This document shows, piece by piece, positions 10,629-22,788 of a DNA stretch of 64,000 bases. This DNA comes from Rhododendron vialii. Taxonomy: Eukaryota; Streptophyta; Magnoliopsida; Ericales; Ericaceae. Position 1 is the stretch's first letter; each line of letters begins with the position of its first letter. The notes under the pieces were generated by a model, which worked only from the letters and a program-made list of their open reading frames with translations, was not told the origin of the DNA and did no database searches. Where the stretch lies: the NCBI RefSeq assembly GCF_030253575.1, contig NC_080562.1:41827852-41891851 (forward strand). The letters run 5' to 3'. The position numbers and the translations under genes are program-made.

Positions 10629-13600
10629 ATGAGCATAGTGCCGAAGGAGACGATTGAGGTGATTGCGCAGAGCATTGGCGTTAGCAATTTGGTTCCAGAG
10701 GTGTTGCCCGCCCTCGCTTCCGATGTCGAGTACCGCGTTCGTGAAATTATGCAGGTACGGTTACAGTCTCTGTATATCATTCAAAAGAAAACCTGTATTA
10801 CACTTCACCTTGTTCAATTGTTCTGAGAGTTTTTACATTTTTCCGTATCAGAATAAGAGTCTATGTGTAAGGTAGATATGATAAAGTCTACATAGTACAT
10901 ACACACCTTTCGACCACAACTCCGGACCCTACGGCGTCCGGAGCCGTTCTATGCATTTGAACCCCAAAAATGGTAGGAACACAACACCAAACACAACATC
11001 TCACATACATGTGGGCCCACATGCACTCGTATGTGTGGACCCCACATGTATGTGAGAGGTTGTGTTCGGTGCTGTGTTTGAATTGTTGTGTATGTAGCAC
11101 TTTGGTTGAACCATGTGCATCGAATGGCTCCGGATGCATTGTGTTCAGACTTGTGGTCGAAAGGCGTGCATGTAGCATTCCTCGTGTTTTGCTTTACAAT
11201 TAGTTTCAAAGACTTAATTTATTTCGAGAAGGATGCAAATAGACTTAACACAATCAACTCTCGGAAAACAAGAGAACCATTGGGATTTCTACGTGTCTGA
11301 AGCAAGTTCAAACAGTTTAGACATTTTGTGGGGTCAAAAAATAGTAAAATTTGACTACAAGCTAAATTTTCTTGTGCAAAATTGAAGTGGGTGGGGTCAA
11401 GTGACCCCACTTGTCTGGAATCTGGATCACTTTTATCTTGCTCCTTCTGCCCCTGCATGTCTTGATTCATGGTTCCTGAGGACAAGAACAGCAGGCTTTG
11501 CATAGTTTTGGTTGATTTTTGTGTTGGAGTGTTTTGATTACAGGAGGCTATCAAATGCATGCGCCATTCAAAGAGAACAACTTTAACTGCGGATGATGTG
11601 GAGAGTGCACTTAAGTTAAGAAATGTGGAGGTAAATTTCTTCAATTATGATTTTGTATTTGCTTCTTTTATTCCATTTATTTTTTATTTTTATTTTTGTG
11701 ATGTTTTCTTGTGTTGACAATTTGAAAGGTTGATAGCTTTGCTCCTATGGTCCTTATGGATGGTTTCGGATTTTGGGTTACTTGAGTTGTTTTGGTTGAT
11801 CATATGTGTTACCAAAACTTGTAAGTACTTTGGTGAATGTAAGATATGTGACTGAAATATGGTACAATGTCATCCTGAAAAAGTCAATTTGGTGATACAA
11901 AATGGTCACAAAGTTTTTCCTACTTGTTTCTTGGCATTTTCGTTTGGAGAAGAAAATCAGTTGGAATGAACTCAAAATATAGCGAGTGGAGCTTTTGCAG
12001 GACAAAATGTAACACAGTTGGTCATAAATGGCCTAGAAAAGTGTTTACATGAATAATTATCAAAGTGAAGCTCAGTTTTATCGTGCATCTATTGCTTTGA
12101 AGGAGTACATTTAATCATACTCTCTAGAATGCTATAAGCATACTTTTATTGCTCCCTCTGAGACATGGTGTAGTACATTCCAATTCCCCTGTCTCATAGG
12201 GCTACAGTTGGCATTCGAGCTAACAAGGGGTAGAACCCAAGTAATCGTTTATTTCATTTTGTTTCTGATGCTGAAAGGTCGCTATATGGTCGTCTTGTGA
12301 GCTTTACTTTTGTAGTTTTTTTTATTATTTTATATAGTCTAATTTATCTATGCATCACTCTTAATTGCACACTCAGTTGTTATTTTGCTTCTTTTGCAAT
12401 ATTGCTCCATGTATGCACATGCTTTCATGCAGTGTGCACGAGCGTGTTTCTTCCACTTGCGTGCTCATTCTGTAGTATAGGCTTTCTGGTGTGGACATGT
12501 TTTTGTTTTGTTTGTGTGTGCTCTGTAGTCATGACCATTCAAATCTATTATCTTCATCTTTCATTTACTTGACACTTTTCATTTACTAGCTAATGTTTTC
12601 TCATCACCTCAGCCTATCTATGGCGTTGCATCGGGTGATCCATTGCGGTTTAAGAGAGCTGCTGGGCATAACGATTTGTTTTACGTTGAGGAAAAAGATG
12701 TTGAATTTAAAGATGTAAGAAGTTGATGATCATGTCAGAAGCATCCTTCTCTCTTCATTGGTGGATTACTCCTGCTATGGTATGATTTTCTGCCAAATTG
12801 ATTCAGGTGATTGAAGCACCTCTACCAAAAGCTCCGCTCGATACTGCCGTTGTTGCTCACTGGCTAGCTATTGAAGGAGTACAACCTACAATTCCAGAAA
12901 ATGTATCAATAGAAGGTATTTTGCTAATCTTACTTAGTACTAGTTCAGTTCCAGTAAGTAATTTGGCCTCCCAAGCAAGCATTTTGGGGTGCAAAGGTAA
13001 AGGCATATGTGCAAACACTAGGCCAGCAGTATCTAAGGTTTATTTGTCAAATAACATGCAAGTCCACATGTTTATAGTTTGTGGTGCATGGTTGGAGTTA
13101 ACTTTGTCAATCTAATACTACTCCATTAGACTAAACTGGATACAATTGTTTCTTGTTTTGATATTGTCTTTGTTTCTGTAGTCGAAAAGTTAGGGACTTA
13201 GGGTTTGATCGCACATGTTGTGTTGGTCTCTCTCTTGTAACCCTAGATTTCTTTTTTATCCCATTTGAATTGGTTTAATGAGAGCAGAATTGATCTTCTT
13301 TGGTATAACAGTTGAGTGCAGATCAGTAACTTTGGTTTGTTTTTTGCACTTGCAGTTCCTACAGATCACAAGAAGACTGATTACAAAGAGGATGGAGCCC
13401 TTGTTGATATCAAATTACCTGCTAAGCATGTGCTGTCTCGGGAGCTTCAGGTATGTTTAATACACATATCCTTCTTATATCAGTTCTTCTAACTTATATG
13501 CTATGGTTTTTATGGTTGCTCTGCAGCTCTATTTCGACAAGGTCACAGAACTTGCAGTAAATAAATCCGGTTCCATTATTTTTAAACAAGCATTAATGAG

Positions 13601-16600
13601 CTTGGCGACTGACTCGGGACTCCATCCATTGGTTCCTTATTTCACTTGTTTTGTTGCTGATGAGGTAGGTAGTCACGATTCCATATTCTCAATTTGTATG
13701 TTTCTTTAATTTTCCTCTTATAAGTTATAACAGTCTAGTTTCATGCTATAATATTAGGTTTTGCGGAATTTGGATCATTTCTCGCTTCTTTTTGCGATGA
13801 TGCGGCTTGCCCGGAGCCTTCTCCAAAATCCACACATACACATCGAACCATATGTAAGTTTAACCAATCTACAGGACTACTGTTGTAAGTTCTCAGTCCC
13901 CAGCACAATATTTATAAATTGAATATTGGAGGATGCATTCACCTGTCCATGGTGTATAATTCCAATGCGGTAAAGAATGGAGACTGACATATGCCTTAAT
14001 GGATATTTTTCTTCGAACCTTGTTGGTCGTGGAACCCTAAGAAAAATTGTGCAAGTCTTAGTTGACTCTGTTTGGATTTGAGAAGTATCTTTCCTGTTAT
14101 ACATTCTTTGTTTTTTGATGTGGTTTTTTCCTCTGCAGCTACATCAATTGATGCCGTCTGTAATTACCTGCCTTGTTGCCAAAAGGTTAGGCAATAAGTA
14201 CTCCGACAATCACTGGGAACTTAGAGACTTCACAGCTAACCTGGTTGCTTCAATATGCAAGAGGTGAGATTGTCCATGTTTGATAAATGTTGGCTTAGGG
14301 ATAGTACAAGTCAATTCTGGCTTGTTTAAAAAAACATTAGTCAAATATGTGTACTCTGATAGCTCATATAGTATCTACAAAAGCTAGAATGGAATGAAAC
14401 TCTCAAACAAAAGCTCAAGCTGGAACCACAAGGCAATAGACTAGAATTCAAACTACGAAGCATAGATCTTCAACTTTCTGCAAACAAAATTATATCAACC
14501 TCTGCTTTTTGAAGATACTGTTCTTAAATATTTAGCAGAAATGTTCCAGTCAAGACATGTTTTCCTATTAGCTTGATATGTTTGCATGAGTGTTGGTCAA
14601 ATACGGAGTATGTTTTAGCTATCTTAATTAGAATTATCTTCTACCTTGATGTGCTTGAGGGAGTCAAATCCCATCATACGTTTCTATACCACATTGTGCT
14701 TTCTTCCTTGCAAGTTCTCTAGATATAAAATTCTCTTTCCTTGTAAATGGCTCTTTTGAGGACTTTTTTCTTCTATTTCTTGTGGTGGTGGTTGATCCAT
14801 AATAGCAACTTCTGGTTATTGTCCTTGTTTTCTTAAATGAGAATTTTGTACTTTTCGGTGTCTTGATTATATTTTATACAACCCAAACTGTATTTCCATC
14901 CATCTGATGAATAGTTCACCCTTAACCTAGTCACTAAACAATATGCTGTCGAAACAAATAGATGGTTTGTTCTGTTTTTGAACATTGCCGGTGAGTTTAG
15001 GTCGTATGACTTTGAAATTTTGATATTAGCCTTTCCATTTTCATACATCTTTCGATCTTAGTGATGAATTCAAAGGTCAGATCTGTACCCAATCAATCAA
15101 CCCTTCCAGAGTCCCGTAAATGGAGGCTAAACTTGGTGCACTTTTTGTTATTTTGATTGTGGTGACTGCTCAACCCATGTTTATCCATCTCCCATTGTAC
15201 TATTATATTAAAATGTTGAGATATAGCCACCTAGTAGATTTTGCGAGACTCTCTCTCTAGAAACACAGCCCTAAACCCTATCTCTTCTCGCCGGCCACCT
15301 CTCTATCTCGCGATCTCGTCCATTCGAAGCACTCTGTTGCCTCCATTGTCCAACCTCCATCCATCACAGTGATGGAGGATCTAATCCACTTCCCTCTGCT
15401 CCAATCCTAACCTCAGGAGGGTCAGATCTGCTGAGATCGCAAGGTTTTAGGGTGTTTTGGCGCTTCCTCCGGCGAATAAGTGGCCGGATCCGAGGCAGCG
15501 GCTCCGGCGACCGCAGGTTTCTTTTTTCAATTCTCGTTTCAGGTTTTTCTTGTTTTTCTCCTCTAATGGAGTTTTCTGCTCCCTGTGTGGAACTTTTCCT
15601 ACTCTTTGTGGGTATTGCTTTATTGTACTTGGTGAGATCCTACCCAATCCATATGGATAACCCGAAAGTTGAGGATCGTTCTTCCCAATGGAGGGCTCTG
15701 GATTTGTGTCTTTGTAGCCATGTGGGCATTTTATGATGATCAAAAACAAAAAAAAGATATAGCCACCTGTGGACGCAATCAAATCTTTTCTTCTCATGCA
15801 CTCTTTATCATAACTATTGCAGGTTTGGTCATGTGTATCACAATCTTCAGTCTCGTGTGATGAGGACTCTGCTCCATGCTTTCTTGGACCCAACAAAATC
15901 ATTGCCTCAACATTATGGTGCCATTCAAGGTCTTGCAGCCCTTGGACCCCGAGTGGTAAGCAAAAAATCATGTGTCATGGTTGGCCATCAGCTAGCTAGT
16001 CACGCTGGTGCTTAACCATTTGGGAAGACTTTAATCTAGGTCTAGAAATCTGTGTTATGTTACCTTTGATAATACCAAGCAGTGGTGCGGCAGATTATCC
16101 CTTTTCCCCCTTGTTCGAGGAAACCCAAAAAAAAAAAAAAAAAACTTCTCATTCTATGAGATTTTCTTTGCACGTCTATCTGGGACCCTCTTCCATTAAG
16201 GCTCCCACCTTTTCCTCCAGATATGACTTTCGGTGGTATCTGTGTTGTATGACATCTTGAGTTCAATTTTGCTTGGTCATGTCAAGCTGTATTCCTCCTT
16301 TGTGTGTGCAAGAGCGCTTGTTCCCATTTTGTGTTTCACTTCATCTTCAGACTCTCTGTTTGTTTCTGCTATCTGTAATGCTTCGTTACCATTATCAGGT
16401 TCGCTTGCTTGTACTACCAAATCTTGCGCCGTATTTGCAACTTCTGGAGACAGAGATGCAACTTGATAAGCAAAAGAATGAGATGAAGAGGCATGAAGCT
16501 TGGCGTGCATATGGGGCTTTATCAGTGAGTTTCTTTTGATTCTCAACTGAAGTTTTGTTTCCCCCTATTTGAATCCCAGTGTGAAGGTTACCTAACAGAA

Positions 16601-18028
16601 CTAACAAGGCAACACACCTCGTAGTGTGCAGCTGGTCTGTGCATGTATGATCTGTTCCCTAAGGTTCTATTTCCAACTCCACGTATGACCTGGAAGAGCA
16701 AAGCAAAAGTGCTGACAGCCATGCCAAGTATGACTTTGTTTACCTGTTTTCTTGATTTATGTATGAGTAGCTTTCTTGACATAAATGCCACTTTCTTTGA
16801 TGTCTTCATACATTCATACCTCTTGAGATATGAAGCATGGGTACTTCAGAAAACTTGGCGGACATAGTAGGTATTTATTGGGTACTTGTACTTTGAATGG
16901 TGCTTCCACAACTGTATGGGATTCACGAAACGCCAGACCATTTTCCCCCGGGGGTTGCCGTAGACCAGAGTTTACTCTGTATCTACTAAATCTGTACCCT
17001 GGCTGGAATAGGATTTTCTATTAAAGCTTTTTTGTAGGTTCTTTAGGCAACTACATCAAACTCTGATCTATACCTTTTGGCTTTAAATTGTGTGTTGGAT
17101 GTTGGATCTTGCCACCTAACAGTTTTTTTCAGTTCCCTATTAAATGGTTACATGCAACACATTTCTTCCAACTACGAAGTATATTTATGTAAGGATGCAT
17201 TCCAGCAGTACCTGTACCCTGATTTCACTAGTTGTTTCCGTATCGATGTAACCTGCAGCACCAGTACCGTACCCATACACATGCTTCATAGCTGGTAAGA
17301 GACTGATAGTTGCTCAACTGTCAAATTGATGCAAATTCAGTTTTGGGGAACAATTTGGAAGTATGCACATCATACAAGTCTCTTTCACCTATAAGTTCCA
17401 CGATATGATCACTATGTCCTTTTCGTTTTTCTGTTTAATAACATCGATAGAGGGATGACATAAAGTGATTAGTAGTACAGCTGTTTCGTGAATGATTTCA
17501 GATTTCAATTTGAGGATTTACCATGAATGCGGTGTGCATATGGTATAAATATTCCTATACTGTTTGTTTTTCATTTCTTCTGAATGTGGACGACTCTGAG
17601 TTTGTTGTCTTCTTCCATTTCTCACATTATTCTCTTCCGTTTTGCAAATCTGACAAGATAAACACAAAGCAAGGACAGACGACATGAAGCACCAACCACC
17701 ACTCAAGAAACTCGCCATTGAGGGACCAATGGGTGTAATACCATCTAACTCCATGCCAGGAGACATGCAAGGAGGATTTTCCAATTCTCCAATGGGTACC
17801 GATGCTGGTTTACCATCAATTTCACAGCAGCTGACGAATGAGAGAACGTCAGGAATGAGTAGCAGAAGGGAGAAGGTAGGTGGTCTGCCTCCAAACATGC
17901 CGACTATTCTTGCTCAGGCCTGGAAGGAGGATATGGATGCAGGGAATTTGCTGCCGTTGCTAGTTGAATATTTTGGCGAAAGCATGCTATCCTTCGTCCC
18001 TATGCCAGAATTGTCTTTCTTCTTGTAA
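10629..18028 (+). CDS. TAF6: Transcription initiation factor TFIID subunit 6 (TAF6)
   Basis: TAF6 is a histone-fold subunit of TFIID, pairing with TAF9 at RNA polymerase II promoters in the nucleus. Twelve exons: 10629-10754, 11544-11630, 12613-12714, 12807-12915, 13356-13450, 13527-13664, 13758-13853, 14139-14263, 15823-15955, 16399-16524, 16625-16727 and 17658-18028. They sum to 1611 bases, 536 residues, close to Arabidopsis TAF6. The N-terminal histone fold (about 1-70) begins [20 protein letters not shown]. The conserved linker reads [12 protein letters not shown] and AIEGVQP. The HEAT-like C-terminal domain (about 190-400) includes [19 protein letters not shown] and [13 protein letters not shown]. 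The tail ([11 protein letters not shown]) ends in a short acidic C-terminus. All introns are GT-AG; intron 1 has a foldback MITE and intron 8 a retroposon. The last two exon junctions are the least certain. Confidence 0.93.
10896..11174. mobile_element. Foldback MITE, 279 bp, in TAF6 intron 1
   Basis: The arms of about 130 bp pair nearly along their length. The left side starts TACATACACACCTTTCGACC and the right side is the inverse of TACATGCACGCCTTTCGACC. The centre, around 11010-11060, contains CCACATGCACTCGTATGTGTGG. There is no coding capacity and the target duplication is not clear. Transcribed RNA from this intron could form a long hairpin. Confidence 0.8.
15219..15768 (+). mobile_element. 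Poly(A)-type retroposon insertion with 14-bp target duplication, in TAF6 intron 8
   Basis: The direct repeat AGATATAGCCACCT occurs at 15219-15232 and 15755-15768. The enclosed 522 bp end in an A-rich tail (CAAAAACAAAAAAA at 15741-15754). They start with leader-like sequence (AGAAACACAGCCCTAAACCC), then a GC-rich stretch near 15290-15510. This is the signature of LINE-mediated target-primed insertion. The body has only short reading frames and I do not recognise a parent gene. It may be a 5'-complete short element or a retroposed transcript. Confidence 0.75.
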
Positions 18029-18637
18029 TTAGTAGGAAATAATGGATGATATATTTGATAGTCCCAAGAGGTAATTGTCACTCTTCTTGTGATTTGTGCT
18101 CATAAGACACTTATCCAAATTATCTATATAGAATGAATGAAGATTATTTATGGGTCGGAACTTCCAGAAACTTATGCTGGTGGCTGGTCTTCCTGTTTTG
18201 TGTTTCTTTCACTAGTTTGTTGTAGTGGTTAAAAGTTATTTCCACCAACATTGTGTAAACAAGGAAAGTTGGTTTTCACGAACGAAAGATTATATGAAAA
18301 GTGGAACAAGGCATGAAAGCATTTGAAGCTATGCTATGCACGTTTCCTTGGCTGCAATCTACTATGAAGATCAGCATCCTTCGATGATCTCGACCACCAC
18401 CTCTCTTTGCTTTCGCCACAGTTTCTGATGCCAGAAGAATATCCACGCAACAGGATTCTCTCTGTAAAATTAACCATCTAAATTTTTTTGATATAGTTAA
18501 AAATTAAAAACCTAGTGCATTTTCAGATTTTGTTAGTGTAGCTGAGCAACGGAATGAGACATGCATGATTTCTTGTATGGCAGAGCTGTTAAAGGGAAAG
18601 GAAAATTGCTTTGATTCACTTTAATATCAAAATTATA

Positions 18638-18723
18638 CTAGCGTTTGTGTATGTTCGATGCACAGGGCCAACAAAATTTAATTTAGTTTTTTATCCCGTG
18701 CATCGAACGGACACAAACGAGAG
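18638..18723. repeat. Short inverted repeat (MITE-like stem-loop)
   Basis: The left arm GCGTTTGTGTATGTTCGATG (with CACAGGG after it) pairs with CCCGTGCATCGAACGGACAC (with AAACGA after it). Arms of about 29 bases carry a few mismatches around a 27-base A/T-rich loop. This could be a tiny MITE, or a 3'-flank structure of TAF6. Confidence 0.6.
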
Positions 18724-19408
18724 TTAAAGAAAGAGGCAAGAAAAGTGCATGAATTCAATTTTATATGGGTAAAAATGGTGGAAGAAAAAAATTGCAAAAA
18801 ATTATTTCAAATGGATGTTTTATACAAACTTATCATTTTATAATTTTACTGCCCATTCAACGCATTACCACCTAGAAGATACTCACGTCCTACTTTTTAT
18901 ATGGGTTGAAATGGAGGAAGAAAAATTGCAAAAATTTTGACTTATGCGAACATAATGTACTGATATGCGGATGCAACTTATATTAGAACTGACCTTTGAG
19001 CAGTAGATGAGCACTGAAACCAAACGTTGATGAACCAAATTTTTTACTTTGATCAAAATCTAGAGACAAAAAAGTAGAAACATCATGATCCTTAGGAGAT
19101 CCAGAGGGAATGTGAAAATATTTAAAAAACCAAGGAGACAGGAAAAGTACACTGAGTACATGAATTTTTGTAACCATTGTGTTGAATTAATGGAGAAGTG
19201 AAATCAAACGTTCTAACAAATTGAGCAATGACGCAATTCGGTGTTGTTCTTGTAGTTGGTGAACATAGCCTCTTACTTTCAAAATTTGGAGAACAAAAAA
19301 GTCGAAACACCATTAATTAGGAGAGGGAATGTGGGAAAACAGTGAAGATACATACATGACGAAGATGTGGTGATGGACTTACCTTGTCAGCAATTGTATG
19401 TTAATCTT

Positions 19409-19660
19409 CGATCCCCTTTTGGCTTCTTAGAAATAGATGGCAGCTTTTCGTTTTTTATGTGCACGGAAATGGTAAGAGTTAAAAAGAGTAGAAGAAGAGG
19501 AAAAGCGAGGAGGAGTTGCAGCGAAAAAGTGGGGAGGAGTTGCATGAGAAAGGTTAAAAAGTGGGAGAAGTCAGCTATTGGTGTGGGTTCAGTTACTGGC
19601 GTGGGTTTTTTTGGTTTTCTTAGAAATAGATGGCAGCTTTTCGTTTTTTATTTTCTTTTT
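19409..19660. repeat. Direct repeat pair of about 40 bp
   Basis: The block CTTAGAAATAGATGGCAGCT followed by TTTCGTTTTTTAT occurs near 19426 and again near 19619, about 193 bp apart. Purine-rich unique sequence lies between the copies. Confidence 0.7.
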
Positions 19661-20972
19661 TCATTTTTTCCAGTTGGCCTTTGGTGGGACAGGTGGTTCA
19701 ACGTGGAACGAGGTTTTTTCTTTTCAAAGAAAATGGAAAATCAAGGAATCAAGTGACAAAGGTGAACGTGGGAATCCCCCTCATTTTGTACCCGTTTATA
19801 AACCCAAAAAAAAGAGAGGTGAACGTGGGGCTAGCTTTTTGATTTTTAAAGAATATGTAAAATCTTAGAAATTAGGATTTGGGGTTTTAAAGATTATGAG
19901 GTTTAAACACATTCCCATAGGATATTGATAGATAGATTCTTACGCAGTTTTAAGAGGTTTTTCCAAATTCCCATTGAAATTTTGACTTTGGATTTAGTAT
20001 ATTTTTTAGAAACTTGTCCCTCCATGTTGATGATTTTGTTCTTCCCGTTTTTCTAAATTTCTTTGTTTTGTATCCGTCTCCAAATCCCTTCATATTTCTG
20101 CATTTCGTGTTCTCTCCTTTTCCCTTTAAATCTTCTCATTTCCCTCTCCAATCGCCACATCGTCTTCGCCCTCCATCCATATCTATATTTGCACTTTTAT
20201 TCTCCTCTTTCTATTATTTAACACGATAATTGTTCTACGTATTGATAGTCTTAGCTCTGTCCTTACACATTTACTGATTTACATTAAGATATACATACAC
20301 AAGTATCAAAAGACCCAGCATCATGTTGAGGAGCCTGAATATTTGCCCTTTTATCATCCTCAGTTTCCATTATTGTAATTTTGTATATGACTTGCTCATC
20401 ATCTTCTATATATAATCTATACCACGATCTTATTAACTAACCAAATAACCTCGGCCATGTTAAGACAGATCAATTTCCTATTGCTGACACCCTCAGATGA
20501 TAATTCAGTTGTTACTGCAGATCTGAACAACCACACATTTTTGCTTCTTTCTGCCGCCTCTTGGATTTCCTAATACCCAACATATCTTCAAGCTACTCTT
20601 ACTCTATATAGGTTACTCATAATGAGCAAAGGAGAGAACGCAAAATTGACGCAACACCTTGACCAAATTCGAGGAAAAGAACAATAATGCATTAGTCCAA
20701 TGAGATTAAGTGTTAAAGCTAGCAACTGCAAGGCAATTATTTCGAAAAGCTTCCACTCATCTGGTCCAAAAAATGAATAATATATTACAACAGTTTTACT
20801 GATACTAGGGCCATTCACAACTTACAGAACCAATTCAAAGCCATTTGCGTCACCAATCAGAAGGCTACACACGAATATGATATGAGAAGACTTTGGTACT
20901 TAATGTACTCTAGTAGAATACACTCACACCTCCAAAAAGTAAGAGGATTATACTCATTTTGCATAGAGCACA

Positions 20973-22788
20973 TCACTCCCCTTCACTCAAAATTGGGACT
21001 ATGAGTGGCTTCATCTGCGCAAGATACACAATTGCCCACCTACGCCAACAAAAGAAATATGCAAATGAGAGTTCTAGCATCGCAACTGAATTTGCAATAT
21101 AGGAATCCCAAACTCAGAAGTTGGACATAAGTACTGTACAATCTTGTGGTTAGAATGGTACCAACCAGAAAACTCCGCTTATTAAGTCAATAAATGAGCT
21201 TCAACCATAGCAAATCATATTATAGCAAGGAAGAACCAAAGTTCACAAAATACTTCCTTCAGCCCTTATTTCTCCAATAGCAAGAATTTTTTGCTCAAAA
21301 TCTCATAAATAAGATTACTCCACCCTTCGCAACAATCTTCCTCTAACCTCTGCCATTTGATTTTTCTCCATGTTGTGTAATTCAAAATCTGCTTTTCCAC
21401 ATAAATCAACTCTTTGATAAATGTTTGGACTACATGCTAGTAGTTTCTAAAAGGCATCAGCCAAACACTTAAAAAATAGGACAATACCAACTATTTTCCT
21501 TCGAAAGATTCTACATTAAACCTAAGATCCAAGGGAACCTAAACGCATTTGCAGTATGGTCCTCCATAGCCGTGCGAAATAGGTATGTCAGTATGTGAAA
21601 AATGATTTCCAAAATGAAACTGAAGCCATGAAGCCATCTAAGCGACGAATATGTAAGTATATTTACGCTAAAGGGAATTTCAATAAGAAATCAAACTTAC
21701 ATCATCCAGCAGCATACTGTTGCAGTAATAACCAATGTCACGTGCAACCTGCATCACATAATATGCATTAGCCAATCAGTGAGGATAAAAAAATGAACTA
21801 ATTCGAACAGCTTGACCAAAAGCAAGGCAACGCAAATAATTTATCTTCCTTGGCATTTTAGGAAACTCAGTGAACTTCATAAATGTCTCCCTTTCATGGT
21901 TTCAAATTATAAATAACCAAGATCCAATAGACTATCAATGTAAATAATATTTATACATATGTATGTAAAACATATCACCACATCTACAATGAATGCACAT
22001 CGACCGATAAGATATGTTCTTGTCTACATTTGAAATTGACGAAAACCAAAACCTTTGGTATCCCCAATCAGTTAGGCAGTTGAACATCTGAATATAAGCA
22101 ATAAAACTAACATTTCCACGGAAGGTTGGATTTCGAACCATTTTCAAGTTACACAGTCGAGCAAGTATTTTTTGTTCATTTCATTCACATATTAAAGCCT
22201 CCATATTAGTCAAGCAGGATCTTTTCAAGGGAAGGGGCATTGCTTGGTACAATGGTAAGAGCTCAGATTATCAAGTACGTTAACGCAGGTTTGAATCAGA
22301 GAGCAGCAGCTGAAAGTTTGGCATTCATCCAACCTTACCAGTCCCAGCCACCGCTGGATATTAATCTAGCAGTAATGAGACACTAATTCTGAAATAGCCA
22401 ATAAATTGATTTCCAACAACCATCAAAACCCAAGTTCCATCCAGCTGATTCTTAATGCAGTTCTTGAGACAAACTAAAACCGAACACCAAATTGCGGCCA
22501 TTCAAACTTGAAAATCTTATGAAATATATAACCCAATTACAATGTGCAAACCGAGGCGGTGAACAAACATTGTGGGGACAATAAAGTACTTAGACAGACC
22601 AATATTGACAACTGTTTGCTACATATGGAAATTTGAGTAAGAAAATCTTAACCGAAAAAAGAGAGGAGAGATTCAACAATGGAAACGTACAGATTCGTAG
22701 AAGGCCCTCTGTTGCAGCAGATTCTGGCACAGAGACATGCAATGATTCCAATCACCACGAAAATTAGGGTTGTTACCATAAACCCCAT
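20973..22788 (-). CDS. VHA-e: V-type proton ATPase subunit e
   Basis: This is a small membrane subunit of the V0 sector of the vacuolar/endomembrane proton pump. Exons, minus strand: 22691-22788, 21701-21748 and 20973-21039, 98+48+67 = 213 bases, exactly 70 codons plus stop. The protein starts [20 protein letters not shown], continues [13 protein letters not shown] and ends [17 protein letters not shown]. This matches plant VHA-e in length and ends. Two hydrophobic helices span residues about 4-24 and 34-58. Splice sites are canonical (CT|GTACGT, AT|GTAAGT, GCAG and GTAG acceptors). Intron 1 contains a SINE-like fragment. The gene is convergent with TAF6 and head-to-tail upstream of TOP1. Its exons are too small to show as long reading frames. 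Confidence 0.95.
22228..22385 (+). mobile_element. tRNA-derived SINE-like fragment
   Basis: In VHA-e intron 1, GCTTGGTACAATGGTAAGAGC-like sequence resembles a polymerase III A box and GGTTTGAATC, 47 bases on, resembles a B box (GGTTCGAATC). There is no clean tail or target duplication, so it is an old and partial copy. It is antisense to VHA-e. Confidence 0.5.

Larger units (their letters stand above)
18029..20972. other. Convergent intergenic region between TAF6 and VHA-e
   Basis: It contains the 3' untranslated regions of both genes and A/T-rich unique sequence. Repeats seen: a stem-loop at 18638-18723; a diverged repeat of TTTATATGGGT...GGAAGAAAAATTGCAAAAA near 18760 and 18893; a diverged direct repeat spanning about 19015-19345 with a period near 185 bp; and a copied block at 19409-19660. 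Open frames at 19367-19868 are unlike any family I know and lie on the repeats, so no gene is called. Confidence 0.6.

Noticed and set aside
11219-11644. 141-codon minus-strand frame
   Set aside because: Antisense shadow over TAF6 exon 2 and intron sequence.
15447-15971. 174-codon minus-strand reading frame
   Set aside because: It runs antisense through the TAF6 intron 8 retroposon and exon 9; no conserved motif.
19367-19868. Basic, aromatic-rich frames (up to 129 codons)
   Set aside because: Overlapping frames on direct repeats with biased composition; no motif or splice support.
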